Source of the DNA: Bradyrhizobium manausense
Lineage (GTDB): Bacteria; Pseudomonadota; Alphaproteobacteria; Rhizobiales; Xanthobacteraceae
Assembly (NCBI RefSeq): GCF_018130615.1
Contig: NZ_JAFCKB010000006.1
Coordinates: forward strand, 1 to 64,000
Reading direction: 5' to 3'
DNA length: 64,000 bases
The stretch's first letter is position 1. Every line of letters starts with the position of its first letter. The translations under genes and the position numbers were made by a program. Of this stretch, positions 9,096-18,238 are shown one piece after another. The notes under the pieces are model-generated. The model was not told where the DNA came from, did no database searches, and worked only from the letters and a program-made list of their open reading frames with translations.

Positions 9096-9335
9096 CGTGA
9101 CGGCTCAGATTGGCTAGGCTCCGTATCGTCGGCGTCATCAATGACACCGCTTTGGTTGGCGCTCTGTCGATGTGGCAATGTAGGTAGCCACTAAGAAGTA
9201 ACGGCGCCTCGCTCGGGGAATAAAGTAGATTGTCCGCACTGCTGCTGAGGGTTTCTTGACCAGCGCAGCCGCGCGCAACAGATTGAGGCGGGTCAACGAG
9301 ACCCTCCGTGTTCCGCACATTCAGGGGAAGACAGC

Positions 9336-9848
9336 ATGAACAGAACAGTCATCGTTTTCGCCAGTGTGGCCTTTACAGGCGCGTTTCTGGTAAACGCCAT
9401 CCAGACAAGCCACGCTTCTCAGGCCGGCAGCGCCAAGCTCAACGCCAATGCCAAGATGGTGGTCAGTCCCAAGCGGGTGCAGTCGCACAGACTCGTCGTC
9501 CAGGTCGACGTCAATGATCCGGCGATTATGAACCTTGCACTGAATAACGTCAGCAACACTGTTCAACACTATTCGGAAATTGGACAGAAGGTTGAAGTCG
9601 AGCTGGTGGCGTTCGGACCGGGGCTGCACATGCTACGAGACGATACCTCGCCGGTGAAGGCACGCATCAAGTCCATGAGCGAGACCATGCCCGAAGTCGC
9701 GTTCTCCGCATGCGGAAATACCAAGGAGAATATGGCAAGGGTCGAGGCAAAGGAGATTCCTCTCATCTCGCAGGCGAAGGTCACCAAATCCGGCGTGGTC
9801 CGGCTGATGGAGCTACAGGAGCAGGGCTGGAGTTACCTGCGCCCCTAA
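9336..9848 (+). CDS. Secreted DsrE/DsrF-like family protein
   Basis: 170 residues. A signal peptide (MNRTVIVFASVAFTGAFLVNA) is followed by a DsrE/F-like fold: HRLVVQVDVNDPAIMNLALNNVSNTVQHY, VEVELVAFGPGLHML, then VAFSACGNTKENM with a single Cys at the position that is active in sulfur-transfer relatives, and a GVVRLMELQEQGWSYLRP end. It has a good AGGGGA ribosome-binding site. A periplasmic DsrE-like protein could handle sulfur or thiols, but this is family inference. It is divergent from the coiled-coil operon, and its stop codon overlaps the stop of the convergent flippase gene (shared CTAA). Confidence 0.8.
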   Translation: MNRTVIVFASVAFTGAFLVNAIQTSHASQAGSAKLNANAKMVVSPKRVQSHRLVVQVDVNDPAIMNLALNNVSNTVQHYSEIGQKVEVELVAFGPGLHMLRDDTSPVKARIKSMSETMPEVAFSACGNTKENMARVEAKEIPLISQAKVTKSGVVRLMELQEQGWSYLRP

Positions 9849-11281
9849 AGCGGTGCCCGCTGGCGCGTCGATGTGTTGTGTTTGCGAGGTGTGAAATCCA
9901 GAACGGAGGACGCATCGACATGGACATCCGGCCGTGCCGCAATGTTCTTCTTGCGGCTCGGCACCAATAGCCCAAAGACCCCGGGCAGCAGTCGCAGATG
10001 GCGTGAGATGAAGACGGCCATGGCGATGTGCCAGACGATCAAGGCGGCCGAGCTGGCGATCGCAGCGCCGGTCAATCCAAGCCAGTAGATGAATGCGACG
10101 CTGGCCAGGATGTTGCCCGCCGCGCTCATGACCAGCAGAACGGCCGCCGCCCGCTCATGCTCGGTCATCGTCATAATGAGCAGCAGGGAACCGAACGCGG
10201 CTGCGACCACCTGCCCCAGGAGGAGGATGTGCAGGGCAGGGACGCCTGTCACGAAATCCGCGCCGAACCAGGAGAGAAGCGGCTCGGCCATGATGGCCAA
10301 TCCGAGCGCAATGGCCAACGCGGCAAAGAGGGTCCATAAAGCGGCCCTGGTCACGAGTGCCTGCAGGGTCGTTCGATCGTTCCCCGTGAAGAGGCTTGAG
10401 ATCGTCGGGGCGAACAGTGTGTTGATCGCTGTGCGGGGCAATGCCACCAGGAACGCAATGTTGAAGACGAGGCTGTATATTCCGGCCTCCCTGGTTTCTC
10501 CGAACCAGCCGAGCAGCACCACGCCGGCGCGGTTGAGGAGCGCTTCTGCCCCCGCGATGATCATGAACGGCACGGCGGTCTGGCGCCAGCTTGCGGGTTC
10601 ATATTGAGCGTCAGCAGTCCTGATTGAGTCCGGACACAATCGACGAACAGCTTGGCTTGCGAGCACTAGTCCGAAGACGGCGCCGGCAACGGACGCCAAC
10701 ATGATTCCCCGCGCATCGACCTGCGATCCGAGCAAAGGACCGGCCACGACGACAATAATCACAAGCAGCCCGTCCCGCACCACGCGGTCGGGTATCAGTG
10801 CCGGCACAACCCCGCCGAAAGCCCGGACGACCGAGCAGCGTATCCATAACAGCGCCAGTATGGGGATCAGAAGGAAGCCAACCAGAAAGGTTCTTTTCAG
10901 TTCCGTCGGGAACGGGCTGGGCCAGATGTCGATGATGGCCGCTCCGACGAATGCAACCAGAAGGCTTACCGCAAGTGAACGTCGTTCGGCGTATTGGATA
11001 ACACCCCGTGCAAGGCTGCTCGCTGCCAAGGTCTGATACACGGACACGAAGCGCAGCAATGCGATGTCGAAGCCGAGCGCGCAGAAATAGGCGAGAATGG
11101 TTATCCAGGCGATGACATAGGCGTAGACGCCGTAAGTGTGAGCGCCGACAATTCTGGCTAGCAAGAGCTGCGAGCACGCGGTTACGCCAGCGCTGGCGAC
11201 ATAGATCGAAAATGCCGCAGCTCCCCCGACGACCACTCGCCTGATCCGTGCGCTGCCGGCGCCTCGCTCATGCATGTTCAT
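9845..11281 (-). CDS. Polysaccharide flippase, Wzx-like (MOP superfamily)
   Basis: 478 residues with 12-14 predicted membrane helices and the usual flippase pattern: ASAGVTACSQLLLARIVGAHTYGVYAYVIAW at the N-terminus, and a central segment with LLNRAGVVLLGWFGETREAGIYSLVFNIAFLV. It would flip undecaprenyl-diphosphate-linked repeat units across the inner membrane. Its ATG overlaps the stop of the upstream kinase-like gene (ATGA), placing it at the end of a leftward polysaccharide operon. About 35 hydrophilic residues follow the last helix. Together with the Wzy and Wzz homologues upstream this makes the locus a Wzx/Wzy-dependent system. Confidence 0.88.
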   Translation of the reverse strand: MNMHERGAGSARIRRVVVGGAAAFSIYVASAGVTACSQLLLARIVGAHTYGVYAYVIAWITILAYFCALGFDIALLRFVSVYQTLAASSLARGVIQYAERRSLAVSLLVAFVGAAIIDIWPSPFPTELKRTFLVGFLLIPILALLWIRCSVVRAFGGVVPALIPDRVVRDGLLVIIVVVAGPLLGSQVDARGIMLASVAGAVFGLVLASQAVRRLCPDSIRTADAQYEPASWRQTAVPFMIIAGAEALLNRAGVVLLGWFGETREAGIYSLVFNIAFLVALPRTAINTLFAPTISSLFTGNDRTTLQALVTRAALWTLFAALAIALGLAIMAEPLLSWFGADFVTGVPALHILLLGQVVAAAFGSLLLIMTMTEHERAAAVLLVMSAAGNILASVAFIYWLGLTGAAIASSAALIVWHIAMAVFISRHLRLLPGVFGLLVPSRKKNIAARPDVHVDASSVLDFTPRKHNTSTRQRAPL

Positions 11282-12156
11282 TTTCTTGTCCTTGCAGTGC
11301 CAGTTCTATCGAGTGCTCCGAGATCCGGGTCGAAAATAGTTGAGATTAACGAGGAGTGGCCTGAGATATCCGCTCCAACATGTGCCGGCTTGGTCGCGGC
11401 GCGCTTGCGTTGCTCGACCATGCTAACGATCTGTCGTTCCATCTGCTCGACGGCCGCGGCAAGAGACGGTTGGTTGACCGAGGAGATGCTCACGACATTT
11501 CGGCCTTTCCTGCACAGCAAGTCGTGCAGGAGATCGACGACGTTGCGTGAACTGAGGCTGGTTTCCAGGTCCAGCTCAAGCAGTCTTTCGACCTTGCTCC
11601 CGAGATCATGTCGGTCGCGGAGCCGCTCTTCGAGCAGTTTGGCCGGAGCGTCGAGACGTATCAGCAGGTCCGGTTCGGGGACGAGATCCAGCGCATACGA
11701 GATCAATGCCTCGTCTGCGATGCCGCAAAGGAGTGTCAGGGAGCAAATGGCCTGGACGAACGCTTGATCGAACAAGACGATGCGCGCAATCGCGGATTTG
11801 CGATACCATGCGTGCGACAGCCTGGACATGTATTGCAGCAGTCTGAGCGAGGAGAGCGCGTTGGAGGGCGGAAGAACCTTGATCAGATTCAACGCTGTTC
11901 TGAGATCGCGGGACAGCCCTCGCGGCCGAACCAACATGGATGCCAGCTCCGTGGGCGGACGCGTCAAGCGCCGTACCGCGAACGCTATCTTACGAAGGGC
12001 CGTCGACGGTTTGGGGCTCTCGCTCGGCGAACGCTCCGCCGGTCGGTGACTCAGTACGAGGTCCACGGTGTAATTGTGTTCACGCAGACGCGCTGCAAGA
12101 GTACGTGCAAGAGTGGTCTTGCCGGCGCCTGGAGGGCCGAAAAACTCGATGATCAT
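11278..12156 (-). CDS. P-loop kinase-like protein of the polysaccharide cluster
   Basis: 292 residues from the ATG at 12156, which puts the Walker A motif (EFFGPPGAGKTT) at the very N-terminus as in nucleoside/thymidylate kinase-like enzymes. LFDQAF in the middle may carry the catalytic Asp, and PDLLIRLDAP plus RDRHD resemble the P-x-[DE] strand and LID region of dTMP kinases. The open frame extends to 12360, but that extension is Arg-rich and overlaps the upstream gene. Substrate unknown; such proteins occur in polysaccharide loci and may phosphorylate a sugar, lipid or nucleotide. It lies 38 bp after the two-domain kinase gene and overlaps the flippase start. Confidence 0.7.
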   Translation of the reverse strand: MIIEFFGPPGAGKTTLARTLAARLREHNYTVDLVLSHRPAERSPSESPKPSTALRKIAFAVRRLTRPPTELASMLVRPRGLSRDLRTALNLIKVLPPSNALSSLRLLQYMSRLSHAWYRKSAIARIVLFDQAFVQAICSLTLLCGIADEALISYALDLVPEPDLLIRLDAPAKLLEERLRDRHDLGSKVERLLELDLETSLSSRNVVDLLHDLLCRKGRNVVSISSVNQPSLAAAVEQMERQIVSMVEQRKRAATKPAHVGADISGHSSLISTIFDPDLGALDRTGTARTRK

Positions 12157-12194
12157 ATTCGAATCCGGACAATTGCTTTGTTTTATCGCTCTCA

Positions 12195-13724
12195 CTAAAG
12201 CAGTCGCCACACCTCCTTCTTCACCGCGCGAATGACGTCGGGCAGGGGCTGTTGGGCATCGATGGAAACGACGCGCGCGCCGGAAAATGCCAGTCGCGGG
12301 ATCGCCGCGATACGCTGCTTGATCACGGACGGATCCATGTCGGGTTCGCGTCGAGCGCAAACCTCGGGCGGAACGACCAGCTTGATCACAATGTCCGGTG
12401 GAAGGCGCTGGGCAAGCGAATAGGAGTTGGCCTCAAATCGACGCAGCCATTGCGGGATGCCGATAAGGCGCGGCATCAGCGGACCTTCATTGAAACCGGC
12501 GATCTCGTTCTGCGGGTATCGATCTGTGACCACGACAAGGCCACGACGGGCTCCGCGATGCGCTGTCGACAGCTTGATCCGCTTTTCGATGGCCGTCGCC
12601 GTCGCCCAGATCGTCATGAGCGCACTGTACAATCGGCCCGGGGGACGATCTGATATCTTGCCATGCGATGAGCCTTTGGGCTTGGTCTTGAACAGGGGCG
12701 TGATCAGCGGCACCATCAATTTGAGGGGCCATAATATGAGGGAAGGGCGTCCTGCCCCGGTCCCGAAGTAGATCGGAATGACGTCCATCTCCTCGCCGAG
12801 CCACTGCCGAATGGTCGCGACGATGGTTGATTTCCCGCTGCCGTCGACGCCGATGACGGCCACAACGTGCCCGCCGCCGGGGGCCCGGCGGCTCCACGGC
12901 CGGGGGATGCAGAGAAGACGCTTGTTCAGGTGGCCAGCGAGGAGCTGCGCGACGCGTATCATCGTCCGCAGTCCGGCCTCGAGATCGTTGTAGATTCGAT
13001 GCGGCGCGAAGTGTCGTCGGAGTAGCCGGCGCAAATGTCGCTGATGCTCCAGCTCGGGTTGGCAATAGAGAGCATCGGCGACCACGTCAGCCAACTCGCC
13101 GCCCAGCAGTTCGGCGGCTCGTCTTCTGAGTGCCGTGCGAGGAATTCGGTCGGCGAGTTCCGCGCGATCACGCGCAAATTTGTGCGTCATTGCCTGCCAG
13201 TTGCGGAGCACGACCGGATCCGATCGCCTCAGCTCTAAGCACCCACGTACAATCAGCAGCAATGCCTCGTCCACGGGCTCCAACATGCGGATCAGCAGCC
13301 CCGGATGAACAATCGCTCGCCTCGCCAGGGCCTCTTCCCACGGCAGATGGTAGTTTTTGAGCAAGCTGGTGCCCGCGACCAGTCGGATGTGCAGATGAAG
13401 ATGCACGATCCGGCCACTTGGTTCGTCGTATCCGAGATAGCTCGAGAGAGCCGGATGGTCGCGACAGGCGACGGCGGGAAAGAGCTTGAGGCCGCGCTCG
13501 AGCAGGATCGCCTGGGCGCGGTGCTGATCCCGTTGTGCGACAAGCAGATCGACGTCTCCCTCGCCGGTCAGAGCGCGGTGGAGTCGATTGCTACTCTTCC
13601 AGTAGAAGTAGGTGATGTTGTACCGATCAAACTCACTCAGGACCATGAGCACCAGCGGCAAAATCGTGTTCTCGGCAGCTTGACCAGCCGTCGGGTCGGT
13701 CCTGTGCAGGGCATCCTGTCTCAT
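12195..13724 (-). CDS. Two-domain protein: nucleotidyltransferase-like N-terminus and thymidylate kinase-like C-terminus
   Basis: 509 residues from the ATG at 13724, two bases after the stop of the Wzz-like gene. The N-terminal part has YFYWKSSNRLHRALTGEGDVDLLV, the G-x-GD-x-DLLV signature of minimal nucleotidyltransferase folds. The C-terminal half starts with a Walker A motif GVDGSGKST (near residue 290-300), has a DRYPQNE motif like the DR(Y/F) of dTMP kinases, and ends with IVIKLVVPPEVCARREPDMD. It may transfer or activate a phosphoryl/nucleotidyl group on a glycan intermediate; that is inference. The combination beside a second P-loop kinase is unusual for an exopolysaccharide operon. 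Confidence 0.65.
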   Translation of the reverse strand: MRQDALHRTDPTAGQAAENTILPLVLMVLSEFDRYNITYFYWKSSNRLHRALTGEGDVDLLVAQRDQHRAQAILLERGLKLFPAVACRDHPALSSYLGYDEPSGRIVHLHLHIRLVAGTSLLKNYHLPWEEALARRAIVHPGLLIRMLEPVDEALLLIVRGCLELRRSDPVVLRNWQAMTHKFARDRAELADRIPRTALRRRAAELLGGELADVVADALYCQPELEHQRHLRRLLRRHFAPHRIYNDLEAGLRTMIRVAQLLAGHLNKRLLCIPRPWSRRAPGGGHVVAVIGVDGSGKSTIVATIRQWLGEEMDVIPIYFGTGAGRPSLILWPLKLMVPLITPLFKTKPKGSSHGKISDRPPGRLYSALMTIWATATAIEKRIKLSTAHRGARRGLVVVTDRYPQNEIAGFNEGPLMPRLIGIPQWLRRFEANSYSLAQRLPPDIVIKLVVPPEVCARREPDMDPSVIKQRIAAIPRLAFSGARVVSIDAQQPLPDVIRAVKKEVWRLL

Positions 13725-13726
13725 CC

Positions 13727-15706
13727 TTAGTGCCCTTTCCGCCCGAATGATCTTGCAATGTCCAGCGCTTGAAATCCGATCTCCTGCATCCAATGATGCA
13801 AGCTGGAAATGGGCGCGAGACATCTTGCAACAAGGCCGGCGCGGGGCGCGCCCCGGGAGCCGGCGACGAATTCGCTGGTGTCTCCATAGCGGTATTGCGC
13901 ATGTCTCTTGAGATCGACCTGAGTGACGATCGCCGCCGCAAAATCAGCGCGCTCGTTCTCGAGGCGCCCACCGTTGCGAAGCAGTTCTAGGGCGTTCTGA
14001 GCGAACTCCCGCCTCGTGCTCCCCCATTTGACGACGAAGAGAAGATTGTCGGCGATCGACGGGAGTAATCGCGCCTCGACGGTTGCGAAGACAGGCGGAC
14101 CATCGATGATGATGCCATCGTAACGTTCGCGTAGTTGGCGAATGAGGTCGCCCAACTGTTCAACGGTAGTCATGGGGTCGAGCCGGTGGCAGGGTATTCT
14201 GACGTAGTCGAAGCCGGCATGCGGAATGTGCCTGATCGAGTCCGCCAGCGACCGGGTTTGCAGACCGACAATTCGTCGCTCGCCGGCGTTGTCGAATTCT
14301 GCCGCTTGCTTGCCTTTGTGATGGTCGATTGCGATCAGGAGCGCACGTCGCCCGAGGAGGCCGACATAAGCCGCGAGGCCTCGAGCGAGCGTAGTTTTCC
14401 CCTCGCGGGCAATGCTGGAACTGATCAAGACCACTTTCGTGTGACCTGGCTCACCCAGCCGCAACGCCGCAACTGCGGACCGCAGTCCTTCCGCGTACGG
14501 GGAAAATGGTTCCGTTCGAAGGTAATTGACGGAGTGGTTCAGTTGCTTTGGCGGTATTCGGGGGACTAGGCCGATACAGGCAAGTTCGAACGCCTCGGTG
14601 ACTTCCTTCTCGCTGCGCAGCCCGCTGTCGAGGCGCTCCAGGATGAGAGCTACGAAGCCTCCGCAAATCAAGGAGACGATCAAGGCGGGGAGCATGAACA
14701 GGATCGGATTCGGCGAGCTCGGCCGAGACGGCGGAGACGCTAGCGAGAGAATGCTTACATCCGGATTGACGAGTTCTTCCTGTTCGCGGATCTCCTTCTG
14801 TCGCTGAAGAAGACTTGCGTAGAGTTGCGCGCTGGCGGCGGTCCGGCGCTCGAGCTCACGTGGATCGAGGTCGGCTTCCTGCTCCTCGGTTGCGGCGCTG
14901 CGGCTCGCATCGGAGCGCCGCTGAATTGCCTTATGCAGTGCTGCGCTGGTCCGCTCGATATCGCCCTTGACCGTCGCAATACGTTGCTCCAGACGAGCTA
15001 GTTCGCCGGTAGTGTAGGCTCGTTGCTGCTCGGCATTGCTCTGGACGTAGAGTTCGACGATCCGATTGACGATGTCGGCAGCCCGCTCGGGAGTCGTCCA
15101 CTGGAAGGTTACGTTGATGATGCGCGAGCGGCGTTCCTGAAGGACTTGCAGGCGGCGCTGAAGATCGTCGAATTTCAGGCCAGCGCCGGCTCGCTTGTGA
15201 TGGAGGAGCGGTCCAATCCAGACGCCCAGCCGGCGCTCGAGTTCCTTCAGGCCCAGCGACCCGGGCTCGTTCGTCTGGGGTTCAGCCGGAGCCGGAGTGA
15301 CGGCCGGATCCGCTTCGGGGTCGGGTGTCAGTCCGCGAAAGCGTGGATCGTTCCGAAAGCTGTCGAGAACGTGTCGCAAGTGATACGGAGAGGTCAGCAT
15401 TGTGACCTGAGTATCCACGGCCTGCTGGAGCGCTTCGGGGCTGAGGGACGCCGGGCCTTGAACCTGAACGAGCTGTGCAGTTGCGGTATATTTGGGCGCA
15501 ATCAGTAGCCCGGTGACGCCCGCCAGGATTGTTCCCACGCCCGCGACCGTCAGAATGAGCCTGCTTCTGCGACGCAGGATTCCAATGACCTGCCGGAACC
15601 CTACTTCGGGAGAGATCTTCGGCCGGTCTTCTTGCCGCTGGTCCTCGAACTGGGGTCCCAATGGTATACGGTCGGCGATAAGGCCGGCTTTATCCATCAA
15701 CTGCAT
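13727..15706 (-). CDS. Polysaccharide co-polymerase with BY-kinase-like domain (Wzz/Wzc/ExoP type)
   Basis: 659 residues. The Wzz domain has two membrane helices (about 49-69 and 338-360) around a periplasmic coiled coil, with the SPPSRPSSPNP proline-rich segment before the second helix. The cytoplasmic domain carries Walker A (AREGKTT, about 430-440), a Walker A' region reading LLIAIDHHKG instead of the usual LLIDxDxRxP, and Walker B GIIIDGPP (about 530). The C-terminus lacks the usual tyrosine cluster; I see only RYGDTSEF. It should control chain length and export, but kinase activity is doubtful. I chose the ATG at 15706 because GGAGGT sits just upstream; the open frame continues to 15823 into the preceding gene. 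Confidence 0.85.
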   Translation of the reverse strand: MQLMDKAGLIADRIPLGPQFEDQRQEDRPKISPEVGFRQVIGILRRRSRLILTVAGVGTILAGVTGLLIAPKYTATAQLVQVQGPASLSPEALQQAVDTQVTMLTSPYHLRHVLDSFRNDPRFRGLTPDPEADPAVTPAPAEPQTNEPGSLGLKELERRLGVWIGPLLHHKRAGAGLKFDDLQRRLQVLQERRSRIINVTFQWTTPERAADIVNRIVELYVQSNAEQQRAYTTGELARLEQRIATVKGDIERTSAALHKAIQRRSDASRSAATEEQEADLDPRELERRTAASAQLYASLLQRQKEIREQEELVNPDVSILSLASPPSRPSSPNPILFMLPALIVSLICGGFVALILERLDSGLRSEKEVTEAFELACIGLVPRIPPKQLNHSVNYLRTEPFSPYAEGLRSAVAALRLGEPGHTKVVLISSSIAREGKTTLARGLAAYVGLLGRRALLIAIDHHKGKQAAEFDNAGERRIVGLQTRSLADSIRHIPHAGFDYVRIPCHRLDPMTTVEQLGDLIRQLRERYDGIIIDGPPVFATVEARLLPSIADNLLFVVKWGSTRREFAQNALELLRNGGRLENERADFAAAIVTQVDLKRHAQYRYGDTSEFVAGSRGAPRAGLVARCLAPISSLHHWMQEIGFQALDIARSFGRKGH

Positions 15707-15725
15707 CGGTACCTCCATTCCAGCG

Positions 15726-17138
15726 TCATACGCGTAGTCGGATTGAGCCCGGGCCCTGTCTTCTCGCGCCATGTTCGAAGCCGAGCCGCGGGCGCGAAAA
15801 GAGGGGGCTGGCCCTGCGAGCATGGCCGCGTAGCCCTTTGCCTGCCGGGGACGATTGTCGCTGGCCGGTCGCGATCGGCTCCGCGACCAGGCAGATGGCG
15901 ATCACAAACCAGAAGATCGGATGCCGAAGCAGGAAGGTCGCGATCGCGTAAATGCAGAGACCGCACAGCAGGGCCGGCAGCCCCGCTTGACCGCTTCGGT
16001 ACGCGGACCAGAAAGCCGATGCCACGAGCCCGACGAAGCTCAAGACGAGAAGAAGCCCGCCCTGGGTAAAGAGATCGAGCATCGTATTGTGCGCCTCGAA
16101 GTTCGGCACAAAGGAGGGCTTGGGGTGTTCGACAAACTCGGGATGCGCCATGTTCATCTGTCGCGAAGCGACGATCGACTGCGGAATTTCGAGATGCGGA
16201 CCAGGGCCCAGGCCCAACGACCCCGACTCGAGCCCTCGCCGGATCGCCTGTTCCCAAAGCTCAAATCGCAGTTCGGTCTTCTCCCGGGTTTGCTCCGGGT
16301 TTTCACGTGCCATCGACTTGGCCAGGTCTCTGGCTTCGACTGCGATCGAATAGGCCAGTGGCGCGATCGAAATCACGATCAAGGGCAAAGCCAGCGCGAT
16401 CAGCCAGGCGAATGACGAGCGGAAGCTGGTCTGCATCCGCGAGAACAGCCATGTGCGGCATTTGAATGCCACAAAGATCGGTCCGGCAAGCACAAGAATG
16501 AGCGTGAACGAGTCGCTACCTGTGAGCCGACCGGCGTAGGTAGGGATGATGGCGCAGGCAAGCGCGCCGATCCTGGCGCCAGTCGTAGTGACCGTTTCCG
16601 CAAGATGAAGCGACAGAAATCCAAGCACCATGCAGAGCACTGCGAGTTGGTGCGGATTCGACGACCATCCCCGGAATTGGTCCCACCACAACGGATCGAC
16701 CGATGGGAGATCGTAGAATCCCCAGGCGTCGGCCAGCTGTGCGGCGATCACGGGACTGCCCAATCCGCAGAGAAGCCAGGTGATCCGACGTAGCCGCGCT
16801 CCGGGATCAGACCCGACCAAGCTCAGGCAGCTGACGGCAGCCAGCAGAGGATAAGCCATGACGTCATGCAGGAACCACTCGGGATCATGCTCGTCGCCGA
16901 TCATCTTTGCAGTCAGTGTTCCGAGGCTTTGTGCGAGCACAAACAGCGACCAGAACAGAAGCAGCCGCGACAGCGCCGGCGTCAGGTGAAAACGGAGGAG
17001 GGTTGCCTCGCGGCCGAGCACGAGGGTCACCCAGACGAAAAGACAAAGTTCGCCTGGTCCGACCGGCAAGCCCGCGAGCCGCAATTGGGAGGCGGGCGTC
17101 AGCAGCAGCCCAAATGCGAACAAAAGGTCCAGGATCAT
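15726..17138 (-). CDS. O-antigen ligase/polymerase family protein (Wzy-like)
   Basis: 470 residues with about ten to twelve membrane helices and one large periplasmic loop. The loop region ends in EAHNTMLDLFTQGGLLLVL, the A-H-N-x-x-L-D hallmark of the Wzy/WaaL family, and a preceding region (WEQAIRRGLESGSLGLGPG) also fits. It is predicted to polymerise the flipped repeat units. The ATG at 17138 has GAGG seven bases upstream and starts right at the first helix. A TTG at 17339 overlapping the previous stop would add 67 hydrophilic residues and cannot be excluded. It is followed after 19 bp by the co-polymerase gene. Confidence 0.82.
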   Translation of the reverse strand: MILDLLFAFGLLLTPASQLRLAGLPVGPGELCLFVWVTLVLGREATLLRFHLTPALSRLLLFWSLFVLAQSLGTLTAKMIGDEHDPEWFLHDVMAYPLLAAVSCLSLVGSDPGARLRRITWLLCGLGSPVIAAQLADAWGFYDLPSVDPLWWDQFRGWSSNPHQLAVLCMVLGFLSLHLAETVTTTGARIGALACAIIPTYAGRLTGSDSFTLILVLAGPIFVAFKCRTWLFSRMQTSFRSSFAWLIALALPLIVISIAPLAYSIAVEARDLAKSMARENPEQTREKTELRFELWEQAIRRGLESGSLGLGPGPHLEIPQSIVASRQMNMAHPEFVEHPKPSFVPNFEAHNTMLDLFTQGGLLLVLSFVGLVASAFWSAYRSGQAGLPALLCGLCIYAIATFLLRHPIFWFVIAICLVAEPIATGQRQSSPAGKGLRGHARRASPLFSRPRLGFEHGARRQGPGSIRLRV

Positions 17139-17335
17139 CGACGTGCCTCGCGCCCCGTCGATCGATTCCGCAACCGGCGCTCGATCGACGAGCGCGGTCT
17201 TTGAGCGACGGTCGGAAACGTCGCGATGGTTCGCAGGAGTTCGGATCTCGCATCTGCAGCCCGGCGGCTCGCAGAGCGGCCGCCCGGCCGGAGTATTTCG
17301 CTGCTGCTTTGCTTTCGGGCGGCTTTCATCGGACG

Positions 17336-18238
17336 TCAATTCATTCGGTTCAGGGCGATCGGGTTGCGATTGCGGCGCAGGAACGCTGCCTGCAATTCCG
17401 GCGAGCCGGCGAGGGTCCAGTCTCCATTCTGCGGTCCCCAGCTGTAGGCAAAGTCAAAAACGGGCGCTGGGATGAGCGCGTCCCAGCGGGCCAATATCTG
17501 CTGCATCTGATTTGCGGTCGGCAGCACGTATCGGCCACCGCCGTCATTGATCCAGCGGCCGCCGCCAAAAGTCTGATACACAGGGATCATCTTGTCGCGT
17601 GGCACTCCCTCGGCCTCGGCCGCGGCGACATAGCGATCGATCTGGTGGTAGTCGCAGCCGTTCAGTTCCGTCCGGCAGGGGTAGGGGTCGATGCCATATA
17701 GATCGACGTGCGAGCTGGCCGGGTTGTAGGTGTCCTTGAACGACGGCGCGCGTGACGACGTCATCGTCATGAGCAGGATGAAGGTTTTTGCGCCGGGCAC
17801 ATTGGCATGGATCCAGTCCGATTCCGCCTTCAGGTTGTCGGCCGTGCAAAGCGGAAAGTGCTGTCCGGTTGGATCCGGATCGTCCATCAAATAGAAACCG
17901 AACAGTTTCGCGTGACCGATGAACGGACGTACCGACTCTACGAATTTGGCATCCGCGCCCTTGCATTGACCGACCCAGACCAGGCCTCTGACGCCGTCAG
18001 GCAGAGAGTCCATCTGCGCCAGGCTGCTGACGTCCGCCAGATTGAAACCGGCGACACCGGGAAGATAGTTGCCGGCCGAGTCGAAATTTCCGTTGGAGGC
18101 GAAATGCAGCGTGGTCGTGGCCTCAGCGCGCGTGGGAGTATCGAACACCAGGCCTTGCAGGAGCAACGCACTGGCCGCCAACAGTGCCGCCGCCGCGAGC
18201 CAAATAGCAGCGCGAGAACGACTCCCTAGAGGACGCAT
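17336..18238 (-). CDS. Exported TIM-barrel-like (glycoside hydrolase-like) protein, paralogue of the 683 gene
   Basis: 300 residues with an N-terminal signal/anchor helix (about 11-31). The remainder aligns with the leaderless protein at 683-1852: AGFNLADVSSLAQMDSLPDGVRGL, GFYLMDDPDP (here DD where the paralogue has DE), NLKAESDWIHANVPGAKTFI, YGIDPYPCRTE, PVYQTFGGGRWINDGGG, and FAYSWGPQNGDW. It lacks the Thr/Gly/His tail and has four cysteines, which fits folding in the periplasm. It lies between the polymerase and glycosyltransferase genes and overlaps the latter by 13 bp, so a role in trimming or degrading the polysaccharide is likely but unproven. The Asp for Glu change at the possible catalytic position (residue 120) is notable. 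Confidence 0.7.
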   Translation of the reverse strand: MRPLGSRSRAAIWLAAAALLAASALLLQGLVFDTPTRAEATTTLHFASNGNFDSAGNYLPGVAGFNLADVSSLAQMDSLPDGVRGLVWVGQCKGADAKFVESVRPFIGHAKLFGFYLMDDPDPTGQHFPLCTADNLKAESDWIHANVPGAKTFILLMTMTSSRAPSFKDTYNPASSHVDLYGIDPYPCRTELNGCDYHQIDRYVAAAEAEGVPRDKMIPVYQTFGGGRWINDGGGRYVLPTANQMQQILARWDALIPAPVFDFAYSWGPQNGDWTLAGSPELQAAFLRRNRNPIALNRMN

